The position numbers were made by a program, and so were the translations under genes. Of a stretch of DNA of 64,000 nt, positions 52,717 through 62,274 are shown one piece after another. The stretch spans positions 1 to 64,000 of the forward strand of contig DEXK01000013.1 of the NCBI GenBank assembly GCA_002364085.1, in the 5' to 3' direction. Each line of letters starts with the position of its first letter. Within the stretch, counting starts at the first letter, position 1. Under the pieces are notes generated by a model, which was not told where the DNA came from, made no database searches, and saw nothing but the letters and a program-made list of their open reading frames with translations. The stretch is from Balneolaceae bacterium UBA3186 (GTDB lineage: Bacteria; Bacteroidota; Rhodothermia; Balneolales; Balneolaceae).

Positions 52717-53760
52717 TCAAGTATATTTCTTTACGGCAACATCGTAGACTCGACGCATACCTTCTTCAAGAGATAATTTCGGCTCCCAGCCTAATCGCTC
52801 TTTTACATAATCCATTTTTCCGTATCGGGAATGAACGCCAACCGGTTTGTCGAGTAGTGTTTTGATCTCCGGGGTGTAATCAGCGAATGAAGTAAACACT
52901 TCAATCAGTTCTAAGAAAGTTGTAAGCCTTCCACTTCCTATGTTGATGGCACTCCCATCAGTTATATGATCCATAGCGAGCAAGGTACAATCCATAACAT
53001 CATCAATATGAACAAAATCACGACCTTGTTTCCCGGTTCCCCATACTTCAAAAGGATTTTCTTTTAACGCCGCACGACGAGCAATAGCAGGAACTGGGTA
53101 GGAGAGGTCTTGGTCTTCACCATAACCGCTAAATGGGCGAATACAAGTTACTGATACATCATAATACTCAGCAGCAATACTAGCTAAATATTCACCGGTT
53201 AATTTAGACCAGCCATAGGTCATATCCGGTTGCCCCATTTTCTTAAAATTGATATCGCTTTCAGAAAGGGCGATTGCATCTGATTCCGTCTGAAGGTCAA
53301 CAGGATACGCTGCGCTTGAACTTGGGTACAGAACACGAGTTGGTTTTTGACGACAAACCCAGAGGAAGAATTCAGCATCTATAGAAAGATCGAGAGCTAC
53401 CATCATAGGATCACCATCAATTTTTGCTCTTCCACCTACAATAGCAGCAAAATGGAATACATCCTCAAATGAGGTAACATCAAGATCGTACGTTTTCTTA
53501 ATGTACTCCTGATCGTCAAGCATTTCCCGTATAAAATAACGTGCGTCTTGTTTTAGAAATATCATACGCTCATCATTACCAAAGAACTCAAGCCCATTCT
53601 CTGAGCGTGAAGGAGTTCCTTCTGGAAGCCAAGTAGATGGATGAGTTCCAACTGAGAGATCGTCAATAAAAAGGATAGTATCGTTCGTTGTTGAGTGGAG
53701 GCGCTTAACAAAGTTTCTACCAACAAAGCCACATCCACCGGTAATAAGGTGATATTTCAT
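52717..53760 (-). CDS. NAD-dependent nucleotide-sugar epimerase/dehydratase
   Basis: A 347-residue extended short-chain dehydrogenase. The NAD-binding GGCGFVGRNF is at 8-17, the serine region YPSSSAAYP at about 145-153, and the catalytic YGWSK (YxxxK) at about 182-186. Substrate-domain features are RPFSGYGEDQD and QGRDFVHIDDV. The pattern fits GDP-mannose epimerase/dehydratase-type enzymes, but the exact sugar cannot be read from sequence. It is paired with the downstream glycosyltransferase, so the two probably provide and transfer one sugar. Confidence 0.88.
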   Translation of the reverse strand: MKYHLITGGCGFVGRNFVKRLHSTTNDTILFIDDLSVGTHPSTWLPEGTPSRSENGLEFFGNDERMIFLKQDARYFIREMLDDQEYIKKTYDLDVTSFEDVFHFAAIVGGRAKIDGDPMMVALDLSIDAEFFLWVCRQKPTRVLYPSSSAAYPVDLQTESDAIALSESDINFKKMGQPDMTYGWSKLTGEYLASIAAEYYDVSVTCIRPFSGYGEDQDLSYPVPAIARRAALKENPFEVWGTGKQGRDFVHIDDVMDCTLLAMDHITDGSAINIGSGRLTTFLELIEVFTSFADYTPEIKTLLDKPVGVHSRYGKMDYVKERLGWEPKLSLEEGMRRVYDVAVKKYT

Positions 53761-53878
53761 GAATTATTTTTTTTAAAGTTGCCTAAAGATAGACATTTTG
53801 CAAAAAAGGACGAGGAAAAGCAGAAATATTCTTTAAAAATCCCGTTCTTTGGTCTGAATTAACTTCTAGAAATTATTT

Positions 53879-54859
53879 ATGAAAACATTTTTACTCTTTT
53901 TTGTCAGTTTATTTTTTTCAGCATCACTTCTAAGTCAATCATTAAGCATAAATGAGAGCGCTTCAAATACCTCTTATTTGTCTGGCGATTTGAACTCAGA
54001 AACAATAGAGATAAAAGAGCCAAATGGAAAAATAATAAATAAAGGTGCTTATAAATCAATGGGTGCTGATCCCTCATTTAAAATATATCCATTACAAAAT
54101 GGAGCATATATTGTGCGGGAAAACATTGCGAATTTTGTAATGTATGATTCTTTTGGCAGCGTAATTCGCCCAATATCAAATAGCTCAAATAGTGCAGATG
54201 GAGAAAAGATATCTGAACTTGCAAGTGACCCAATGGGAAAGACCATCGTTATTTATAATCCCCAGGTTAGAAATGGAGACAAAAGAGGATCACGGGCTAA
54301 AATAGTTGGGTTAGAAAATTCTGATATGGATGTTTTCTATAGGGAAGACCAGGAGATCAGGGCGGTAAGGGTTTCTGAATCGGGAGAGTTTATTGCAGTA
54401 GCATCAGGTAAAGAAGGAAGCGATGATGAAATTACGATTATGGATCGTTATGGAAATGAGATTAGAAAAATTCCTTTTGACAGAGAAGTAAAAGGGCTGA
54501 ATTTATATGGAAGCGGATCTACTTTAACTGTTTTTTCAGAAGGAAGAGTCGCTGTATTTAATGTGTTAACCGGAGAACGTATTGGGAGTAGTAGTTTTAG
54601 AGGTGGAACGCTTCAATTTGCAAATTACAGTGCTTCAGATCAGACTATTGTAGGGCTAACAGGGGATTTGGATGGTACCACTTTATCTAATATTGAAGTA
54701 AGGATTATAAACGTAGCAGCCAGAAAAATCGCCAGTCAGAAATATTCGGGAACTGTTCAGATTGCGGAATTAGAAAATATTTCGATGACGAAGAACAGTA
54801 GGTTTAATTATACTATTACCGGGATGAGCAGAGATCTGAAACTGAAAGCAAGTTTCTAA
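53879..54859 (+). CDS. Secreted beta-propeller-like protein of unknown function
   Basis: A 326-residue protein with a clear signal peptide (FLLFFVSLFFSASLLSQ) and no lipobox. The rest is made of repeated short beta-strand units such as IRAVRVSESGEFIAVAS, DEITIMDRYGNEIRKI and RVAVFNVLTGERIGSS, typical of a WD40 or TolB-like propeller, but no metal-binding or enzymatic motif is visible. The last residues do not show a T9SS signature. It is a single-gene unit with its own terminator. I do not recognise a named family. Confidence 0.65.
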   Translation: MKTFLLFFVSLFFSASLLSQSLSINESASNTSYLSGDLNSETIEIKEPNGKIINKGAYKSMGADPSFKIYPLQNGAYIVRENIANFVMYDSFGSVIRPISNSSNSADGEKISELASDPMGKTIVIYNPQVRNGDKRGSRAKIVGLENSDMDVFYREDQEIRAVRVSESGEFIAVASGKEGSDDEITIMDRYGNEIRKIPFDREVKGLNLYGSGSTLTVFSEGRVAVFNVLTGERIGSSSFRGGTLQFANYSASDQTIVGLTGDLDGTTLSNIEVRIINVAARKIASQKYSGTVQIAELENISMTKNSRFNYTITGMSRDLKLKASF

Positions 54860-54869
54860 AGGGAATAAA

Positions 54870-54897
54870 AAAAGCCTCATCACATGATGAGGCTTTT
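54870..54897. terminator. Bidirectional terminator between the secreted protein and clpC
   Basis: A perfect 13-bp stem (AAAAGCCTCATCA with TGATGAGGCTTTT) with A- and T-rich flanks serves the two convergent genes. Confidence 0.85.
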
Positions 54898-54900
54898 AGT

Positions 54901-57486
54901 TTAAGCTTCTTTTTTCGCTTCCTTAGAAGCGTCCTCTTCTTCAGAGTTTTTGGGTTCTTTATCCTTAATAGCTTTTGGATCAGGTTTAGTCCAATCAAAT
55001 TCTAATCCATCTCTGGATTTATTCATTTTGATCTTTATGGTTGAGCCTTCTTCTTTTTTGTTTTCCAAAAGCTCTTCTGCTAATGGATCTTCAATGTACT
55101 TTTGGATTGCACGTTTAAGAGGTCTGGCTCCGTATTTTGGATCGAACCCTTTATCTGTAATGAATTCCTTAGCTCCTTTAGTGATATCAACTGTGTAGCC
55201 AATTTGCTGAATACGAGCAAATAATTCATCAGAAATGATATCAATAATCTCAAAGATATCTCCTTTCTCAAGAGGTTTAAATGTAATTACGTCATCAATT
55301 CTGTTCAGGAATTCAGGATTGAATACTTTTTTTAATGCGTCCTGAATGGTTGACTTCATTTTAGCATAATCAAAAGTACCTTCATCAGGCCCGCCAAATC
55401 CAATACCTTTTCCAAGGTTTCGAATATCACGAGCTCCGATATTGGAAGTCATGATGATAATGGTGTTTCTGAAATCGACTCTTCTACCTAAACTATCAGT
55501 CAGAATTCCATCATCCAGAACCTGAAGCAAAATATTAAATACATCAGGGTGAGCTTTCTCGATCTCATCAAGAAGAACAACACTATACGGCTTGCGGCGA
55601 ACTTTTTCGGTAAGAATTCCGCCTTCTTCATAGCCAACATATCCCGGAGGCGCTCCAACCAATCTGGAAACGGAGAACTTTTCCATATACTCACTCATAT
55701 CAACTCTTATCAGGGAATCTTCCTTATCAAAGAGATATTTGGCTAGTACTTTAGCGAGTTCCGTTTTACCAACACCTGTTGGTCCCAAGAATACGAATGA
55801 ACCGATCGGTCTTGAAGGATCTTTAAGTCCCGCGCGTGTTCTTTGAATTGCTTTGGTAAGTTTAATAATAGCTTCGCTTTGCCCAACCACTTTTCCAGCA
55901 AGACTTTCCTTCATTTTTAGAAGTTTCTGTCCTTCATTCTGGCTGATCTTATTCACAGGTACGCCGCTCATCATTGCAATAACGGAAGCAACATCGTCTT
56001 CTTCTACATCAAATAAGATGCTTTTAGATTCCTTTTCCCATTCTTTTTGAGCTACTTCAAGATCTTCGATTAAACGCTTCTCCGTATCTCTCAATCTGGC
56101 AGCTTCTTCAAAACGTTGTTTCTTAACCATGCTGTTTTTGTCATGGCCGGTAGCTTCAATTTGTTCCTCAAGCTCAATAATGTGTTTAGGAACTGTAATA
56201 TTTGAAAGATGGACTCTCGCACCAGCTTCATCCAGAGCATCAATAGCTTTATCCGGTAAGAAGTGATCAGTCACGTATCTGTCAGTCAATGAAACACACG
56301 CTTCAATAGCATCATCTTTGTAACGCACACCATGATGCTTCTCATACTTTGGTTTGATCTGTTTTAAGATCTCAATAGTCTCTTCCGGAGTAGTAGGATC
56401 AACCATGATCTTTTGGAATCTACGCTCAAGCGCACCGTCTTTTTCAATAAACTGACGGTATTCATTTAAAGTTGTAGCTCCAATTGCTTGAATATCTCCA
56501 CGAGCCAACGCAGGTTTTAACATATTTGAAGCATCTAAAGAGCCACTGGCGCCACCTGCTCCAACGATAGTGTGCAATTCATCAATAAACAGAATTACGT
56601 TATCTGTTTTTTCAAGTTCAGTCATGATGGCTTTCATACGCTCTTCAAATTGACCACGGTATTTTGTACCTGCAACCAAAGCTGCCAAATCTAAAGCGAT
56701 AACTCGTTTGTCGTATAGCACACGAGATACTTTTCTTTCTATAATTCTGTCTGCCAATCCTTCAGCAATAGCAGTTTTACCAACACCGGGTTCACCAATT
56801 AGAACCGGATTGTTTTTCTTACGACGGCTCAATACCTGAGCAACTCGTTCAATTTCTTTGTCGCGACCTATAATTGGATCTAATTTTCCATCAATGGCCA
56901 TTTGTGTAAGATCTCGACCAAAATTATCGAGAACAGGTGTTTTAGATTTTTCCATTTTCTTTTCTCTTGAACTTCCTGAACCTTGAGGGCCTCCAGAAGG
57001 TGAAATGCTAGCAGAAAGTGAAGCTGAGTCCATGTCTTCATCTCTGGTTTTTCCTGAAATGATGAGGTCGAGTTCTTCGCGAACAGCATCATATGAAACA
57101 CTAAACTGTTGAAGTATTTGAGCAGCTATATTTTCATCGTCTCTTAAAAGTGAAAGTAACAAGTGCTCTGTTCCGATGGTATCACTTTTATAAAGTTTGG
57201 CTTCCAAATAAGTAATTCTTAATACCTTTTCGGCTTGTTTTGTGAGAGGAATATTACCAACTGTAACGGAACCACCGGTACCTCTAACTGTATCTTCTAT
57301 AGTTTTTTTAAGTTTGAAGAGATCGCAGTCTAAATTTTTGAGAATTCGAATCGCAACCCCGTCGCCTAATCGAACAATACCTAGAATGAGATGTTCAGTA
57401 CCAATGTAGTCGTGTCCCAAACGCAGTGCTTCTTCTCTGCTGAATTGAATTACGTCTCTAACTTTACTTGAAAAATTGCCCTCCAT
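54901..57486 (-). CDS. clpC: ATP-dependent Clp protease ATPase subunit ClpC
   Basis: An 861-residue double-ring AAA+ unfoldase that feeds proteins to ClpP. It has the N-terminal double Clp_N repeat (about 2-145); AAA1 with Walker A GEPGVGKT (about 233-240) and Walker B VILFIDELHT; a UVR-like middle segment (KKQRFEEAARLRDTEKRL, about 453-470) typical of ClpC rather than ClpA/B; and AAA2 with GPTGVGKTEL and VVLLDEIEKAHP. The acidic, Lys-rich tail (DKEPKNSEEEDASKEAKKEA) is lineage-specific. The start is supported by GAAGGA 12 bases upstream. No mcsA, mcsB or ctsR lies nearby. Confidence 0.97.
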   Translation of the reverse strand: MEGNFSSKVRDVIQFSREEALRLGHDYIGTEHLILGIVRLGDGVAIRILKNLDCDLFKLKKTIEDTVRGTGGSVTVGNIPLTKQAEKVLRITYLEAKLYKSDTIGTEHLLLSLLRDDENIAAQILQQFSVSYDAVREELDLIISGKTRDEDMDSASLSASISPSGGPQGSGSSREKKMEKSKTPVLDNFGRDLTQMAIDGKLDPIIGRDKEIERVAQVLSRRKKNNPVLIGEPGVGKTAIAEGLADRIIERKVSRVLYDKRVIALDLAALVAGTKYRGQFEERMKAIMTELEKTDNVILFIDELHTIVGAGGASGSLDASNMLKPALARGDIQAIGATTLNEYRQFIEKDGALERRFQKIMVDPTTPEETIEILKQIKPKYEKHHGVRYKDDAIEACVSLTDRYVTDHFLPDKAIDALDEAGARVHLSNITVPKHIIELEEQIEATGHDKNSMVKKQRFEEAARLRDTEKRLIEDLEVAQKEWEKESKSILFDVEEDDVASVIAMMSGVPVNKISQNEGQKLLKMKESLAGKVVGQSEAIIKLTKAIQRTRAGLKDPSRPIGSFVFLGPTGVGKTELAKVLAKYLFDKEDSLIRVDMSEYMEKFSVSRLVGAPPGYVGYEEGGILTEKVRRKPYSVVLLDEIEKAHPDVFNILLQVLDDGILTDSLGRRVDFRNTIIIMTSNIGARDIRNLGKGIGFGGPDEGTFDYAKMKSTIQDALKKVFNPEFLNRIDDVITFKPLEKGDIFEIIDIISDELFARIQQIGYTVDITKGAKEFITDKGFDPKYGARPLKRAIQKYIEDPLAEELLENKKEEGSTIKIKMNKSRDGLEFDWTKPDPKAIKDKEPKNSEEEDASKEAKKEA

Positions 57487-57537
57487 AATGGTAGGTCCTT
57501 CTGTCTTTTATTGAGTTTTTCTTACTTGTTACGTCTA

Positions 57538-57594
57538 TGCAAAAAACGAGCCCGACATAACTTTAGTTCATTCTTTTTTGAATGTAGCAGGGCG
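57538..57594 (-). terminator. Possible terminator after gpmI, upstream of clpC
   Basis: On the minus strand GCCC and CGGGC flank an inner CATTC/GAATG hairpin and are followed by TTTTTT. It lies between gpmI and clpC on the same strand, so it could end gpmI transcripts or form part of the clpC leader. Confidence 0.4.
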
Positions 57595-57631
57595 TGTAGC
57601 TAATTGCAAAAAAAATGCAGACAGAATGGGA

Positions 57632-59152
57632 TTAAAAAAGGGGAGTTCCCGACATTTCTTCAGGTTGATCGATTTTCAGGCACTTTAAGAGTGTAGGAGC
57701 AACATCCGCGAGGATTCCGGGATGCAATTTCGGAGATTCCGGGTGATTAACTAAAATAGCCGGAACCAGCGCGGTAGTATGAGCAGTATGTGGGCTGCCG
57801 TCGGGTTTTATCATTTGATCTGCATTTCCATGATCAGCAATGATCAAAGAAGTGTAGCCATTGGCGTTAGCCGTTTCAATCACCTTCTTTAATTCTGCAT
57901 CTATAGTCTCAATAGCTTTGATAGCGGCTTCCATAATTCCAGTATGGCCAACCATATCGGGATTTGCAAAATTCAGAATTACGAGATCGTATATCCCAGA
58001 TTCTAGTCGCTCACAAAGGGCATTGGTGACTTGATCTGCATTCATTTCTGGTTGAAGATCGTAAGTAGCAACTTTAGGACTTGGTATTACTAATCGGTCT
58101 TCGCCTTTGTTGGGGACTTCATTTCCACCATTAAAGAAATAGGTAACGTGCGGGTATTTTTCAGTTTCAGCAATGCGGAATTGTTTTTTCCCTTGCTTAC
58201 TTACCCATTCTCCTAATGTATTCTTTAATTCTTGCGGAGGATAAGCTACATGAGCAAACTCAAAAGTCTCATCATATGAAGTGAAGGTAGCATAATGGAG
58301 CTTCAGGTCTTTGACTTCAAACTCATTGAACTCTTTCTCATTCAATGCTCTTGAAATTTCTCTGGCTCTGTCACCTCTTATGTTGTAGAAGATTATTGAG
58401 TCATCTTTTTCAATTCTGGACTCAGAATTTTTGTCTAAAAGAATGGGTTTGATGAACTCATCAGTTACTCCATCAGAGTAAGAAGAATCAAAAGCTTCAT
58501 CTGAACTCTCAAAAATCTCTCCTTTACCATTTACTAAAAGATCATAAGCCAGCTGAACGCGTTCCCAGCGGTTATCACGATCCATAGCATAGTATCGACC
58601 AACAACAGAGACTAATTTTCCTACACCGATTTCTTCAGCTTTTTTATTGAATTCTTGAGCGTATGCTTTTCCCCCATGAGGGGCAGTATCTCTGCCATCT
58701 GTAAATGCATGAACGTAAACTTGTTCGATGCCTTCTTTTTTACAAAGTTCTAAGAGAGCGAACAAATGGTTGTTGTGGCTGTGCACACCGCCATCAGAAA
58801 AAAGACCAAAAATATGGATCTTATTTTTTTTCTTGGCCTGCTGAAGAGTTTGTAGCAGAACGTCATTCTTGAAAAAATCACCATTTTTAATGGCAAGATT
58901 TATTCTGGAGAGTTCTTGACGCACAATTCTGCCTGCACCAATATTAAGGTGTCCTACTTCGGAGTTGCCAAATTGTCCTTCGGGTAATCCAACATTATCT
59001 CCGCTCGCAGAGAGGTGAGTATTCGGATACGTTGCAAAAAGATGATCTAAGAAAGGCTTGTCAGCTTTTTCAATAGCGCTTACAGAAGGATCTTCGGCCA
59101 ACCCGTATCCATCTAAAATTACTAAAAGTGCTTTAGATCGGGAGTTGGCCAT
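57632..59152 (-). CDS. gpmI: 2,3-bisphosphoglycerate-independent phosphoglycerate mutase
   Basis: A 506-residue, Mn-dependent glycolytic enzyme that interconverts 3- and 2-phosphoglycerate. Alkaline-phosphatase-superfamily features are LLVILDGYGLAED (about 9-21), the catalytic serine in FGNSEVGHLNIGAGR (about 61-75), HAFTDGRDTAPHGG with metal ligands, and LIIADHGNADQM (about 436-447) and SPHTAHTT near the C-terminus. I choose the ATG at 59152; the preceding codon is TTG and would add only one residue. It lies 12 bases after rpsT. Confidence 0.97.
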   Translation of the reverse strand: MANSRSKALLVILDGYGLAEDPSVSAIEKADKPFLDHLFATYPNTHLSASGDNVGLPEGQFGNSEVGHLNIGAGRIVRQELSRINLAIKNGDFFKNDVLLQTLQQAKKKNKIHIFGLFSDGGVHSHNNHLFALLELCKKEGIEQVYVHAFTDGRDTAPHGGKAYAQEFNKKAEEIGVGKLVSVVGRYYAMDRDNRWERVQLAYDLLVNGKGEIFESSDEAFDSSYSDGVTDEFIKPILLDKNSESRIEKDDSIIFYNIRGDRAREISRALNEKEFNEFEVKDLKLHYATFTSYDETFEFAHVAYPPQELKNTLGEWVSKQGKKQFRIAETEKYPHVTYFFNGGNEVPNKGEDRLVIPSPKVATYDLQPEMNADQVTNALCERLESGIYDLVILNFANPDMVGHTGIMEAAIKAIETIDAELKKVIETANANGYTSLIIADHGNADQMIKPDGSPHTAHTTALVPAILVNHPESPKLHPGILADVAPTLLKCLKIDQPEEMSGTPLF

Positions 59153-59164
59153 CAAATAAAGATC

Positions 59165-59416
59165 TTATAAACTGTTTACGTGCTTAGTAAGGGCTGCTTT
59201 TTTGCGAGCCGCATTGTTTTTGTGAACGATGCCTTTAACACTCATTCTATCAACGTAAGAAACAGCTTCTTTTAACAGCTTTTCTGCTTCTTTCTTATCA
59301 GTTGCGTTCATTACGTCTTTGATAAGGTTTCTCATTTTTGATTTACGAGCGCGGTTGTGCTTCTTTCTTTTTTCAGCTTGGCGAACTCGTTTAATCGCTT
59401 GTTTAGTTTGTGGCAT
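59165..59416 (-). CDS. rpsT: 30S ribosomal protein S20
   Basis: An 83-residue, very basic three-helix protein binding 16S rRNA. The start PQTKQAIKRVRQAEKRKKHN and the later RMSVKGIVHKNNAARKKAAL are clear family signatures. It is the first gene of a unit with gpmI and is divergent from cmk. Confidence 0.98.
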   Translation of the reverse strand: MPQTKQAIKRVRQAEKRKKHNRARKSKMRNLIKDVMNATDKKEAEKLLKEAVSYVDRMSVKGIVHKNNAARKKAALTKHVNSL

Positions 59417-59454
59417 GACTTATAGTCGAATTTGATGTAAAGTTTTTCAGTCAC

Positions 59455-59462
59455 CAAAATTA
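59455..59462 (-). promoter_or_regulatory. -7 promoter element of rpsT
   Basis: The minus strand reads TAATTTTG (TAnnTTTG), 38 bases before the rpsT start. A TTG lies 20 bases further upstream as a possible -33 box. Confidence 0.55.
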
Positions 59463-59487
59463 CGGGATAGTAAAACATTATTCAACA

Positions 59488-59517
59488 TTTGATTGAATAT
59501 TTCGGCAAATAAGTTTA
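59488..59517 (+). promoter_or_regulatory. Promoter of cmk (TTTG-N18-TAAGTTTA)
   Basis: TTTG at 59488-59491 and TAAGTTTA at 59510-59517 are separated by 18 bases, fitting the Bacteroidota -33/-7 promoter with one mismatch. Transcription would start about 10 bases before the cmk ATG. Confidence 0.6.
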
Positions 59518-59533
59518 ATTTAGCCTTTCTGTT

Positions 59534-60199
59534 ATGATAGTGGTAATCGATGGGCCTGCAGGGTCAGGAAAAAGTTCAACAGCTAGGGCAATTGCCGAGC
59601 AACTTCAGATCCAATTTTTGGATTCGGGAGCGTTGTACCGAGTAGCTACCCTCATCTATTTAGAGTCACTTGATAACGGAGACTCGTTCTTTGATCGCCT
59701 GAAAGAAAGTGATATTTCATTTTATTTCAAAAATAAAAAATTCCATTCTTTTTTAAATGGAGAAGAAGTGTCTGATGAAATCAGAGAAATGAAAGTTTCT
59801 AATGCAGTCAGCAAAGTTGCTTCTGATCCCATGGTTCGCGCTCATGTAAACAAGCTGATGAGAGCGGAAGTTGAGAAAGATGTTTTTATAGCTGATGGCA
59901 GAGATTTGGGTACTGCGGTATTTCCAAATGCAGAGCTTAAATTTTTTATGGTTGCTGAGCTTGAAGAAAGAGCAAAGCGACGTTTAGCTGAAATGGAAGC
60001 TCAGGGATTGGAAGCCTCGTTAGAGGAAATAAAATCTAATCTTGAAGCCAGAGATAATGCAGATTCAAATCGAGCATCCGATCCGCTTAAACAAGCAGAG
60101 GATGCTATTTTGATAAACACTTCAGAACTAAGTTTTGAAGAGCAGGTATCACAGATCTCAGAACGAATAAGGCAAATAATGCCGAAAAATAAACAATAA
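59534..60199 (+). CDS. cmk: Cytidylate kinase
   Basis: A 221-residue nucleoside-monophosphate kinase that makes (d)CDP from (d)CMP. The P-loop GPAGSGKSSTARAIA is at 7-21, LDSGALYR at about 31-38, the CMP-binding DGRDLGTAVFPNAELKFFM at about 119-137, and the lid region RRLAEMEAQG and RDNADSNRASDPLKQAEDA follow. It is upstream of rpsA (54 bases), the classic cmk-rpsA pairing. Confidence 0.97.
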   Translation: MIVVIDGPAGSGKSSTARAIAEQLQIQFLDSGALYRVATLIYLESLDNGDSFFDRLKESDISFYFKNKKFHSFLNGEEVSDEIREMKVSNAVSKVASDPMVRAHVNKLMRAEVEKDVFIADGRDLGTAVFPNAELKFFMVAELEERAKRRLAEMEAQGLEASLEEIKSNLEARDNADSNRASDPLKQAEDAILINTSELSFEEQVSQISERIRQIMPKNKQ

Positions 60200-60253
60200 C
60201 CTTATCCCACAGTTGAAAGCCAGTTGTGAGGTAAAACATGAACAAAACTTATA

Positions 60254-62206
60254 ATGACCGAAGAATTAAATAAACAAGAAACCGAGCAAGAAGAAACTAC
60301 TGCTACGGAAACTGTTGAAGAAACGGAAACAGTTGTAGCAGAAGAACAAACTACTGAAGAAGCTACTGCCGAAGAAACTGCTGAAACTTTAACTCATGTA
60401 TTTACAGGTGAAGTTGAAGGTGATGTATACACTTACGACCAATTAGCTAGTCCATCAGATGAATATACTGATGACGAGTACAACGAAATGATGGGTATGT
60501 ATGAGAATACGCTCAATCAGATCGAAGAAAAAGAAATTATTACAGGTCGTGTGGCATCTGTTGATGACAAATATGTTGTTATCGATATTGGATTTAAATC
60601 AGAAGGGATAATCGCAGTAAACGAATTCCCAAATTCTGTACTTGAGAGCATGGCTCCAGGAGATGAAGTAGATGTTTTCCTTGATCGCGTTGAAGATAAA
60701 GACGGTCAGTTAATCCTTTCCAGAAGAAAAGCAGATATCCTGCAAGCTTGGGAGAAGATCGAAGCTTCTCACGAATCAGCTACTATTATTGAAGGATACA
60801 TCAAACGTAGAATTAAAGGTGGTATGGTTGTAGATGTATTCGGTATCGATGCATTCTTACCGGGATCACAAATTGATGTACGCCCTGTTCGTGACTTTGA
60901 TGCTTACGTTGGTAAAACAATGGAGTTCCAGGTTGTTAAATTGAACATGGCTGCTGAAAACGTAGTTGTTTCTCACAGAGCGCTTATTGAAAGTGATCTT
61001 GAAGAGCAGAGAGAAGAAATTCTTGAAACTATTGAAGCAGGTCAGGTTCTTGAAGGTGCTGTTAAAAACATTACTGATTTCGGTGTATTCATCGATCTTG
61101 GTGGCGTTGACGGACTTCTTCACATCACTGACCTTTCTTGGGGACGTGTTGACAATCCAAACGAGATCGTTCAATTGGATCAGAGATTAAACGTTGCTGT
61201 TATCGACTTTGATGAGAAGAGCAAGCGTGTTTCTCTTGGATTGAAGCAATTACAACCGCATCCGTGGGAAGAAATTCATGCTAAGTATCCTGAAGAAAAC
61301 AAAGTACAAGGTCGTGTGGTTTCTATCGCTGACTACGGTGCTTTCGTTGAGCTTGAGAAAGGTGTTGAAGGTCTTATTCACATCAGTGAAATGTCATGGA
61401 CACAGCATATCAAGCATCCATCTCAGTTAGTTCAGAAAGATGATGTTGTAGAATGTATCGTATTGAACATCAACGAAGATGAAAAGAAAATTTCTCTTGG
61501 TGTTAAGCAATTAACTAGCGATCCATGGGCAGACATCCTTGAAAGATTCCCAGTAGGTTCTAAGCACGACGGTGTGATCAGAAACCTTACTAACTTCGGT
61601 GTGTTCGTTGAGCTGGAGCCTGGTATTGATGGTTTGATCCACGTTTCAGATTTAAGCTGGACTGAAAAAGTTGAGCATCCGAACGAGATCGTTAAGAAAG
61701 ATCAGGAAATCGAAGTTGTGATTCTTGGTGTTGATTTTGATAACAGAAGAATTACACTAGGTCATAAGCAAGTGCAAGAGAATCCTTGGACACAATATGC
61801 TAAAGAATACGCTCCGGGCGCATCTGTTGAAGGTGAAGTAGTGAAAGCAACTGACAAAGGCGCTTTTGTGAAATTAGCTCTTGGTGCTGAAGCATTCTTA
61901 AGCTACGGAAAAGCTGTTGAGCCTGAATTCAAAGAAGGCGACAAAGTAGAAGCATTTGTTCTCGACTTTAACGAAGAGGCAAAAAGCATCAACTTAAGTC
62001 AGTTAGACAAAGACCAGAAGAAAGCAAAAGAAGCTAAGAAGAAGATCGAAGCTGCTGATGTTGAAACTGGTGCACCTACTTTAGGTGAGATGTCAGGACT
62101 GGCTGCTCTTAAAGACAAAATGGAAGCAGAAGAAAAAGAAGCTGCTGCTAAAAAGTCTACAAGCAAGAGCTCTAAAAAAGACACTGACGAAGACTCTGCT
62201 GAATAA
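60254..62206 (+). CDS. rpsA: 30S ribosomal protein S1
   Basis: A 650-residue protein that helps mRNA bind to the 30S subunit. An acidic Glu/Thr-rich N-terminal extension of about 90 residues precedes six S1 (OB-fold) domains starting near residues 93, 175, 262, 348, 434 and 520 (examples: GAVKNITDFGVFIDLGGVDG, GRVVSIADYGAFVELEKGVE, GVIRNLTNFGVFVELEPGID). The C-terminus is a Lys/Glu/Ser-rich low-complexity tail. The N-terminal extension is longer than in E. coli S1 and resembles that of other Bacteroidota S1 proteins. Confidence 0.97.
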   Translation: MTEELNKQETEQEETTATETVEETETVVAEEQTTEEATAEETAETLTHVFTGEVEGDVYTYDQLASPSDEYTDDEYNEMMGMYENTLNQIEEKEIITGRVASVDDKYVVIDIGFKSEGIIAVNEFPNSVLESMAPGDEVDVFLDRVEDKDGQLILSRRKADILQAWEKIEASHESATIIEGYIKRRIKGGMVVDVFGIDAFLPGSQIDVRPVRDFDAYVGKTMEFQVVKLNMAAENVVVSHRALIESDLEEQREEILETIEAGQVLEGAVKNITDFGVFIDLGGVDGLLHITDLSWGRVDNPNEIVQLDQRLNVAVIDFDEKSKRVSLGLKQLQPHPWEEIHAKYPEENKVQGRVVSIADYGAFVELEKGVEGLIHISEMSWTQHIKHPSQLVQKDDVVECIVLNINEDEKKISLGVKQLTSDPWADILERFPVGSKHDGVIRNLTNFGVFVELEPGIDGLIHVSDLSWTEKVEHPNEIVKKDQEIEVVILGVDFDNRRITLGHKQVQENPWTQYAKEYAPGASVEGEVVKATDKGAFVKLALGAEAFLSYGKAVEPEFKEGDKVEAFVLDFNEEAKSINLSQLDKDQKKAKEAKKKIEAADVETGAPTLGEMSGLAALKDKMEAEEKEAAAKKSTSKSSKKDTDEDSAE

Positions 62207-62234
62207 TATTTAGCTGATTAGTCTCAGATTTTAG

Positions 62235-62268
62235 AAAGGCATCCAATTAAGTTTGGATGCCTTTTTTT
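62235..62268 (+). terminator. Terminator of cmk-rpsA
   Basis: A perfect 12-bp stem (AAAGGCATCCAA with TTGGATGCCTTT) is followed by TTTTT, 28 bases after the rpsA stop. Confidence 0.92.
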
Positions 62269-62274
62269 GTGGGG

